From Laburnicola sp. R22_1 (taxonomy: Eukaryota; Ascomycota; Dothideomycetes; Pleosporales; Didymosphaeriaceae), in NCBI GenBank assembly GCA_014281115.1, contig JACONQ010000001.1:4030001-4094000 (forward strand): a stretch of DNA of 64,000 bases, read 5' to 3'. The position numbers and the translations under genes are program-made. Shown here piece after piece: positions 56,201-64,000 of this stretch. The notes below the pieces were generated by a model, which was not told the DNA's origin, searched no databases, and saw nothing but the letters and a program-made list of their open reading frames with translations. Position 1 is the stretch's first letter. Every line of letters begins with the position of its first letter.

Positions 56201-58966
56201 ATTGTGGATAAGGGATGCGCTTTGGGGTAGTGTAGTGCGCTCATATCGATGCCTTTCACCCTGAGGGTGGGCTCGTTCTGTTCTGGGTAAATGCGCTGTT
56301 TCACTCAACGCCGTTGGGCACCAGTACATTCATTAAGGTGCAGGAGTCCACATCGCGGGACAGCCTCTTCGTCACGACCTCACGTGCCTGGGACAGGACA
56401 GCCACCATGTCCGACGCTAAGTTACACTGCTGGACAAAAGCCTGATGGCAGTATGTCACCCTAGGATGAGTAATCCGAACGCCGAATGTACTCACATTTG
56501 GCCTACGGCTAGACTTGCACTCCAGGCCTAGTTTTACACGTCTTCGGCGTCGCCTTGCATGGCAAACACTTGCGAAGTATCTTGCAAATCCTACAGAGTG
56601 CTACCGTCAACCGCACGCAGTCATTCAACCGCCTAGGCAGGCCGCCACGCACCTTATCCACCATACCATAGGAGGTAACCACTCCGGTCTCCTCGTCCAA
56701 AAATGCGTGCATGTGCTTGCCAGTAACCACCAATCCCACATTCTACCACTCATCTTCTACAATCTTCTTCATATAGACATAATACTATCTCCCATCTACA
56801 CGGTGCATATCTGAATACGCTTCGGTCCCTCTCGAAAAACAGATAGATCGTACCATCATTCTCGACATCTATTCTAATATATCCGACCCAACAAACACTA
56901 CGTATTCTTCCATTAGACACTGTGGATTTGAAGGTGACGGTGGATTCTACCCGTTATAGCCGTGCAGTGTAGTGGTGATATCTAGGTTGACGACGCTGTT
57001 ATACGCCTCCGTCGTTCGACGTCTTCTCTCGTATTCTACCTATAACTCTCCACAACCTCATTTTTTCTATCTTACTATTCTTCCCAGTCTTTGTCTTTGC
57101 ATTGAGCGCTTTCCTCTTATTTCTTTCTCTCCTTCTCTTCTTGCGCCTTTCTTGAATTCTCTGTGGAACTATCCCATCTACTCTATAGTAAGTACTCTAC
57201 CCCAGCTACGCATCTAACACCTTACTACTCATCCTTATCACTTATCCTTTACTATGGTATAATCCTCTCTCTCTAATCGAATATATGCATGCCATAGGCT
57301 GAACAAAAATTTATACATTTCTGTAAAATACTCTAAACGCTAGAGACTATGTACATGATTATTTTTATCTTGTATTGCGAATTGTGAAATTTAAATTTCG
57401 ACTTCCAAGTTTTAACGTTTGCACTTTCGACTTTTAACTTTTTGACGTTTCTATTTTCAAATTTCAAATTTTAACTTTCAACGTTTTGAAATTTCAACTT
57501 TTCAATTTCGAATTTTACAATTCAACTTTCAAGGTTCGGATTTTTTTTTTACATCTCACGCACCAGCTCCTATTTACCCAGCCCAGCCACACAGCAGCCA
57601 CACTGCACCCACCACCCTTCCCAGCCAAATTCGTCCACCAACAAAGGACGCACGCACATACATACATCAAACACATACAACCTAAAACCATCCCACCCAT
57701 ACCCAACCTACCCGAACCAAACCCAGTAATAAAACACACAAGACCCCCCCACACTCCTCCCTCCACTCTCTACACTAGCCTCGCCCCGTACAGCACACCA
57801 TCAACTCATCCAAGCCACAGACCTAACCAACTACCTACCTAGGTACCTTCTGTTGCGACCACACCCGCACCCCCGCAGCTCACAGCTCACAGCCCACAGC
57901 TCCCTCCATGCACACCAATCGATTAAATGCCAAATAAAAAGCATCAACTACCTCTACCTTCTCTCCGCGCAAGCCAAAGTCTACAGCTCCAATCGCTCAT
58001 CCCTTACTTAACAGAACGAACATGAAAAGAATCAACCACACCACACCCCGAATAATCAGTCTCAACATCCCATGTCCAAGTCCCAAGCCAACATAATATC
58101 ACAGAAACCACACCTCTCTTACACAACGTCACCTCCCCACACAACACCACACAGCACAAAAACAAAGCCAAACACCTACCATATTCCTCCAGGGCTACTC
58201 CAACACCACAAAACCAACATAGGAGCAATCCTACCGCATCTTTAAGTACTAGCGATATAGCGAAGCACCACACAATACATGCAGGAGCAACCATAACAAC
58301 ACATCTCCAGAGCACTAGCATTACCTAGGTATGGCTAACCGAGTTAGTGCAAGTATTTGCGTGCCGAGCGGAAAGGTTGCCTAGCGGATGTCTACATCTA
58401 GCTGATAGCATCCATGCTCGAGGTCGCCAAGAGGACGTCGACCTCGACGACGCCATCTGTAGCGTCGGTTGGCACGCTAGATGCAAACGTATGGTTCACG
58501 GTCGTTTTGCAGCAAGATGCTAGTAGGAAACGCCACTACCGTCGGTTGTGTCAGAGAGAGAGAGAGAGAGCGAGTGCCATGTAATGCCGAGAATGGAGCG
58601 AGCCATCTCCACTGACCTAAAGCCAGATTACGATAAGGCGACGGGAACAAGTCCTACAAAGACGTACCTTCCACTACGTCCTTTCTTCAGGTAACCGTCG
58701 TGACACCAATTACTACCCTAGATGGCGTGGCCTAAGCACACAATCGTATCACGCATCGGGGGAAATGGCAATCAAGCCTCGTCGTCGTCCCTTGCAGGAC
58801 TCCGACTCAGCGACACCTAGTGGGGTATAACCTTGTTCATTGACTCCTAATCGTAGCTCTCATCGGAGCGGTATCCCACGCCACCTCGTTATCGTGGCAA
58901 GATCCGAAGCCATGCACCACGTTATATAACCCACCGAACCAAAGGAAACACCGAGAAGGCGAGCGT
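53259..58966. other. 5.7 kb gene-poor region
   Basis: No gene could be supported. GC-rich frames around 53.6-55.1 kb are long on both strands at once and of low complexity, which argues against coding. 57360-57540 is a periodic run of TTTCAACTTT/AATTTC-like units. An AG dinucleotide run occurs at about 58553-58570. Pyrimidine-rich stretches near 57040-57180 could be leader or promoter sequence of an unrecognised gene. Confidence 0.45.
57360..57540 (+). repeat. Degenerate short-period repeat
   Basis: The motif TTCAACTTT or AATTTCGACTTT recurs with small variations about every 10-14 bases across this stretch. It is non-coding and its origin is unclear. Confidence 0.6.
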
Positions 58967-59564
58967 CTAAGCGCGGGGGTTGCGGTCGTTGAAGCGGCGA
59001 GGACGCTCGGCGACCTGCTGGGCAGCGACCGGGACGACGTTGACCGGGATGGAGTCGAACTAAAACTATCAGCGGACCGTCTGACGCGGAAGGGGCGACG
59101 AAAACGTACGCCCAAGCTCTTGAGCAGGTCCTTGGTCTCCTGGTCGACGTCCAGAGAGCCAGACTCGCTGTTCTGCGTGAAGTCGAGAGCGGAGATCTCG
59201 GGCACGTATTGATCCTTTCGCTCACGCTCCTCTTCTTGCAGCTTGAAGGAGATACCACGGACGGGTCCGCGCTGGATACGCTTCATCCTGCGCGGGTCAG
59301 TCACGTCTCCATGCAGCCGCTATCCGCTGGGTCGAACGTACAAATGTGTCGCATATCCGGCAATCTTGTTCCGGAGGCGCTTGGAGGCGATGATGGCAAC
59401 CTCGTCGCAGATCCTCTTGTTGGTCTCGAAGTCGAGAGAGAGCTTGGGGTAATACCGCTCAATGATGACCTGCTCATCATTAGTCGGCCGTTCTGCGATG
59501 CGCAATTGCCTTCTCAACGCACCTTGGCGGACTTCTTAACGGTCTTCGTTCGGACACGACCCAT
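58967..59564 (-). CDS. rps17: 40S ribosomal protein eS17
   Basis: Four exons (59564-59523, 59469-59342, 59287-59110, 59059-58967) give an exact 146-residue frame. The introns are 50-54 nt. [52 protein letters not shown] and [20 protein letters not shown] are highly conserved signatures of eS17, a structural protein of the small ribosomal subunit. The length is within the normal range. The C-terminal [14 protein letters not shown] tail is typical of filamentous fungi. The first intron follows just after codon 14, a frequent place in fungal ribosomal protein genes. This is a strong housekeeping anchor. Confidence 0.97.
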
Positions 59565-59992
59565 GTTGGCGGTTGACTGTGAGGATGTGCGGGAGGACGG
59601 AGGGTGGCTGTTGATTAGTCGGGTCGCTGTTGGAGGCTTTTGAGAGTTGCAAGTTTGAGAGTACCGAATACCAAAATGCTAAGCGAGTGTGGGTGGTCCG
59701 TGCTGATGGGCTTGGCGCATCATGTTCTTTTTAGAGTACTCCGCATGCATGAACATCCCGAGGTCTTGTCATCCAAGAAACAGACACAATCATTACTTTG
59801 GCATCCTACTCGCTCAAGTGCAGACTCGCTCAAAGTACAGACAAATTCAAACACTCCCCACGGCGCATCACGGATGCCCCGGGCCCTTTGGCACCTAACC
59901 AACCACAGGGGGCCAACTTCCTTCGGTTCGCCAACTGACATCCAAAACATCTATAACACTACCGTTCGCTCATTGCTCGCTTGACAGCTAGT
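59565..59992. other. Intergenic between eS17 promoter and CAX 3' end
   Basis: This 428-bp region should contain the eS17 promoter and the CAX 3' UTR. No element was identified with confidence. Confidence 0.4.
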
Positions 59993-61624
59993 CTAGAACA
60001 GCATGCGTTTATGCCCGCCCGCAGCCTCGCTTGTCTCACCGTGACTCTCGCCACCGCCGCCACCGTGGCCGGGAGGATCAGGGTAGTAGAACGCAGCAAT
60101 AGCGATGATGATGTAGACGAAGACGAGAAGAGTGCCCTCGAGGTAGTTCGACTTCTTGTCGCGCAAGAAGGATCCGACAACCAGGACAGCGAGCACAAAG
60201 GCGACGGCGTCGAAGACTTCGAACTTCAAATCCATGCCCTTGTTTAGGCCCCATCCAACGATGATCACCAGAGGGGCGTTGAAAAGCGCGGTTTGGATTG
60301 ATGCACCGAGCACATGGGCGAGGGCAAGGTTCATCTGACCATCATAGGCTTCGTCGATGGCGAGGAGATGTTCTAGCAAAGCGTTAGCGCATCTCTAATA
60401 TGGAAGGCGAGGGGCACATACCCGCTGCCTTTTCTACAACGGGAATGAGGATGAGACCCATAAAGGCGTCGCTGACGTGTCGCTCGTGGACCATGAAAGG
60501 AATCTCTAGAACCAAGAAGACGGCGATCATTGAGACGCAAGCTAGCGATATCAAGAGACCGATGATGCATTCGGTCAAGGTAAGCTTAGGCTTTGCCAGT
60601 TCCTTATGACGGTCTTTGTCGATGAGCTCATCCCGCTCGAAGATTTCATGGAATAGGTTGTCGTGGGACTTGAGCTGGAACACAAGGTAGACCAGGTAGG
60701 CTGCAAGGAGGATGACGGCAGTCGCTCGCGAAATCTTCAACATCTCTGTGCTAATCTCGTTCGGGGCAAGTTCGAGGTCTGTTCGGCCAGACAAGGCACT
60801 GTAATAGACGGCTGGGAGGACCAAGCCCACTGTAAACAAACGTCAGCAACCGCTTCGTGGTATATCCTACTTTCCCCCACAGCGTTATACCGTGTACCGA
60901 GAGTGCGCGAAGTCTTCTTGACCATATACCCTACCGAACCACTTACTTGCAGCAACGAGCATCAGCCCACTGCCAGCCTCGGATATGGCTTCATGGAACT
61001 CTTGCTCTCCACCCTTTGCTCCTCCGCCTATGAAACAAAGGCCCAAGCACAGCAGCATGTTGGCGAGAATGGAACCCAGTATGGCAGCTCGAATGACGGG
61101 GACGTTTTCATCTCCGTCGCTTGTCACAAGCAGAACCATGAACAAAACTATCTCGACAACGGAGCCAAGAGTAGTCTCTCCAATGACACCAAGGACCTTG
61201 GGCAGTTTTCGCGCGAGCTCGGAGCCGCAGAAGCCAACGGTGTTGGCGGCAGGGACCATGGCAATGAAGTTGGTGACAAAGATGGCGAGGTGCCATTTCG
61301 GTCTAGCAAAGTGCTGTGCGTGTTAGCTGCAGTCATGCCCATTTAGTCGGACAAAATTACCAGTGCAATAGCGACAGGCACCAAGGGCCATAGAATGTTC
61401 ACCCAGCTGGAAGGCCGGCTGTTGCTCTTGTAACAGATGTTCAGGAACTTCCACGGATGTATGCCCTTCCTGCCGCTCTCGCCCTCGGGCTGAATGCCTG
61501 GTGTGACCTCATGGCCATTGTGGTTGAAGCGCGGCAGGTGCATATTTCGCCCTTTCGAGGCATGTGGCACCTCGGATTTGGGCTCATGGGTATATTCTCG
61601 CGAGGGTCGCGAGCGGCGAGACAT
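59993..61624 (-). CDS. Vacuolar-type Ca2+/H+ exchanger (CAX family)
   Basis: Exons 61624-61361, 61313-60947, 60829-60422 and 60372-59993 join into an exact 472-residue frame. The His/Arg-rich cytosolic N-terminus (from MSRRSRPSREYTHEPK) is followed by about eleven TM helices with the two cation-exchanger repeats. Repeat 1 has VLGVIGETTLGSVVEIVLF and GSILANMLLCLGLCFIGGG. Repeat 2 has PVVEKAAEHLLAIDEAYDG and LGASIQTALFNAPLVIIVGW. The acidic loop (FERDELIDKDRHKEL) and a Gly/His-rich C-terminus are also present. Such proteins exchange cytosolic Ca2+ for H+ across vacuolar or other acidic membranes, as yeast Vcx1 does. Glu residues of both repeats are intact. The start at 61624 is the first ATG in frame; a spliced upstream leader is possible. 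Confidence 0.9.
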
Positions 61625-64000
61625 ATTGTGGTGATGAGGAGGGTAGGAGCTCGGCACGATGCAGCTGTGTCTTCAGGCGGGTGGATGAATGCATAGACCA
61701 GTTGCCAGCGAAGAGAGGGGGTCGCGTTTCAGAGTGCACGTAGGGACCTCACAGCGCGGCCGCTGAGAGCTCTGAGTAGGGACGTGGGAGGTGTGTGAAG
61801 AGGAGGATAGGTGAAGGGCCGTCAGCGAGAACGACCGCCGTTGGGCGATAGGTCTCGGTGCGGGCGTCATCTGGGGCTGTCTGGGGCTGGCGGTATTCCA
61901 AGTTCAATGCAGGAGTCGCGGGACGTGCTTCCACTGGCTGCCCGCTCAGCCCTGGCAATCGCGAATGGCAGACACGACTGCCCTCTGCATCTCCATCAAC
62001 AGTCCGTACCATCTACAGTGCAGAAGACGTGCCTGCCAACACCTGCCAATATCTGCCCAGCCTCCGCTGTTCCGTTGCTTGTCCGCTTGGCCGTCGAAAC
62101 GGCAGCGGCGCCGAGCTTAGCCAGCCGGTTTCAAGCATCCCAAGGTTGGGGTTGGACATATGTCACGGGGCGCGCTATTCTCACCGGGGTATAGGCTACC
62201 GAGCGCACGCTGGCGCCCCACGCCCACTTGAACACCTCTCCACCACAGACAGCATCGTCATCATCAAACGCTCCTCTCCATAACTCGCCCCGACACCGGT
62301 GTCTGTCTATCGATAAGGCATACTCACCGCTAGGAACAAAACGACAAGGATGTCCTCCTTGTTTGGTTGCTTTTGTACGCCGCTCTGCACTCCGGCTGGC
62401 TGCGTGCAGTCCGTATTGTTGAGGCCGTGAGTGCTCACTTTCTGTCTCAGCGGCCTGCCGCGTTTTGCGGAGACCTCGCCACTCCAAACCGAACCTGTCT
62501 GTTTTCCGTGATACAGACAGCTCTGGGGCCGCGCCGGGCTGTGACCTGCACCAAGGCATCCCCGAGCGTCGATAATGACGATTCACGGTACATAATTATT
62601 ACCCGGGTCAAGAGGGACGGGTGCAAGAGAGTGGTTGTCGGCCAGAAACGTGAGCGCCGGGGCCTCCAATATCTGGCGACCCGCATGTGGTGGCGTCTGC
62701 GACGCTGGAACTGTGCTACAACGCGATCCCTCCGACCTTCTCCCTTGGCAGCTCGCAATTCATGAAGTATGACGTTCATATCAAGACAGAGCCAATGTAA
62801 GTCATGGTCTCCATGGCCTTAAATGATATATAGCATCCTACATAACTGGATCCCAGGAGATAGACTAGTCAATTAGAACCACTCAGCTCCGAAAGATCGG
62901 TGACAGATTCATCTATTGCCAGGCTGCCCAGAATCTCTTCGTTACACGGTTACACCTGCCAGGAAAGCTGCCGCGTCTGGCCCACCGCCCGCCCTCCTGG
63001 ACCGGAACGCAGTCGCTGTTCCCCGCCAGTCCTGCCCTTCCCGCGATGACTGCGACATCGATGTGATCTGGTCCACGATTGGGCCTTCATGGCGTCGGCA
63101 AGCTGCCTTTTGCACACCTCTCCGTTACGTCTCCCCACAAAAACCTGCAAATCAATACATCTTGACGCACTTTGGACGGGAAGTCACTTTCATTTTGCCT
63201 CTGCCTCTGCCACGTATCCACCACAAGACCACGCTGGCCTGTTTGTGCACACCCCATTGGCCCGATGGCGTGAAACAGCCAATATTTCGCGACGGTTGGC
63301 ACGCCCAACAACCGCATCTGGTCATGTGAAGACAAGTAGCTGCATATTTCGAACTCGTGACGAATCCCCGCTTCGAAGTATAAGAAAACAGCCTGTCCCC
63401 CTCTTCCCTCGCTTTCTCTCTTCGTCCCTCTTCGCCTTTTATTGAATGAGGTGTCCGTTTTTTTTCCAACTCTTTTTTCCGATGCAAAATTTTCTCCTCG
63501 TGTTCCTCCTTGCTGTTACCAAGTGAGATACCGCGATACTCTTCTCGTTGTATTACACAACTACCTCGCTCTTGTCCTCACTCATCCCTTCAATGAAACG
63601 CTATTCTGGTTGGGCCCTTTGATATTGATTGTTAGTTGTTGGGTGACTTTCAGAGGGAGGTCCTACGATTTATTTCTTGGATTTGGTTTTGATGTGGGGT
63701 TTGCCCTTTTCTGGTGTGCTCTGGGTTTTTGTCGTTGTGCTCGCAGGCTGCGAGTGTGAGGTTACCATTCTATACGGTACCTTTATGGCCAGGCGATGCT
63801 TGCGTCGTGTTCTTCCCCAGTGTCGTCCTCCGGGTGCGATGTCGCGATTCTTTTCTTCTGTTTGATACGCTCGCCTTCACCGACACTCTCAGGACTTGGG
63901 TAGGCCGCGCGCGTCTGGCAGGTTACCATATTGTAAGTCTCTTGTGGATCTTCTTGGTACGGCACCGCTTATTTGGACATGATAGCTTGGCCGAGCGTCG
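61625..64000. other. 2.4 kb with no gene assigned
   Basis: It probably contains the CAX promoter and leader. Several frames of 60-150 codons overlap on both strands without any domain or convincing intron chain. A gene could begin or end beyond the right edge. Confidence 0.4.

Noticed and set aside
60663..61346. 227-codon plus-strand frame
   Set aside because: It is antisense to well-supported exons of the Ca2+/H+ exchanger and has no domain of its own.

Overview
The window looks like nuclear DNA of a filamentous ascomycete, most likely a Dothideomycete. Genes are split by many short introns (about 44-130 nt) with GT donors, CTAAC/CTGAC-type branch sites and AG acceptors. The gene families are typically Pezizomycotina: AA9 polysaccharide monooxygenase, GH16 glucanase, PTH11-like rhodopsin-fold membrane protein, DUF3433 protein, CAP10/GT90 glycosyltransferase, P450, MFS transporter and CAX exchanger. 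Several repeats carry C-to-T / G-to-A damage of the kind left by repeat-induced point mutation (RIP). The class-level assignment is inference.

Layout. 1-286: 5' end of a secreted AA9 enzyme (minus). 1363-3460: pogo/Fot-like transposon A1. 4189-6406: an AT-rich, heavily RIP-mutated Fot-like element E. 7393-11895: a large DUF3433 membrane-protein gene, broken by two frameshifts and cut off by transposon remnant D (to 13404). 14289-15210: GH16 glucanase (minus). 15517-17300: pogo-like element C1. 19436-20677: PTH11-like membrane protein. 21087-24192: complete hAT element with 8-bp target duplication and a decayed transposase. 24831-26642: cytochrome P450. 27334-28533: F-box/ankyrin-like protein. 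29561-31409: MFS transporter. 32149-35358: CAP10/GT90 protein. 36353-38794: two divergently transcribed secreted paralogs, both disrupted. 39213-45429: a run of three pogo elements, C2, B and A2; A2 is structurally intact. 45728-47251: small hypothetical ORF overlapping an F-box-like gene. 48469-49336: Ser/Thr-rich single-pass membrane protein (minus). 51204-53258: disordered conserved protein (minus). 53259-58966: gene-poor. 58967-59564: ribosomal protein eS17 (minus). 59993-61624: vacuolar-type Ca2+/H+ exchanger (minus). The rest shows no supportable gene.

The window mixes ordinary housekeeping genes (eS17, CAX) with an accessory, transposon-rich part (1-46 kb) where secreted, membrane and P450 genes sit among eight transposons, several of them decaying. 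No operon or biosynthetic cluster is evident. The most notable pattern is in the transposon ends. Elements A, B, C1, C2 and E carry, inside their terminal inverted repeats, a pair of direct repeats spaced exactly 17 bp apart; D shows a weaker form at 18 bp. The repeat sequence differs between families. This suggests a conserved bipartite transposase-binding geometry with rapidly changing specificity.
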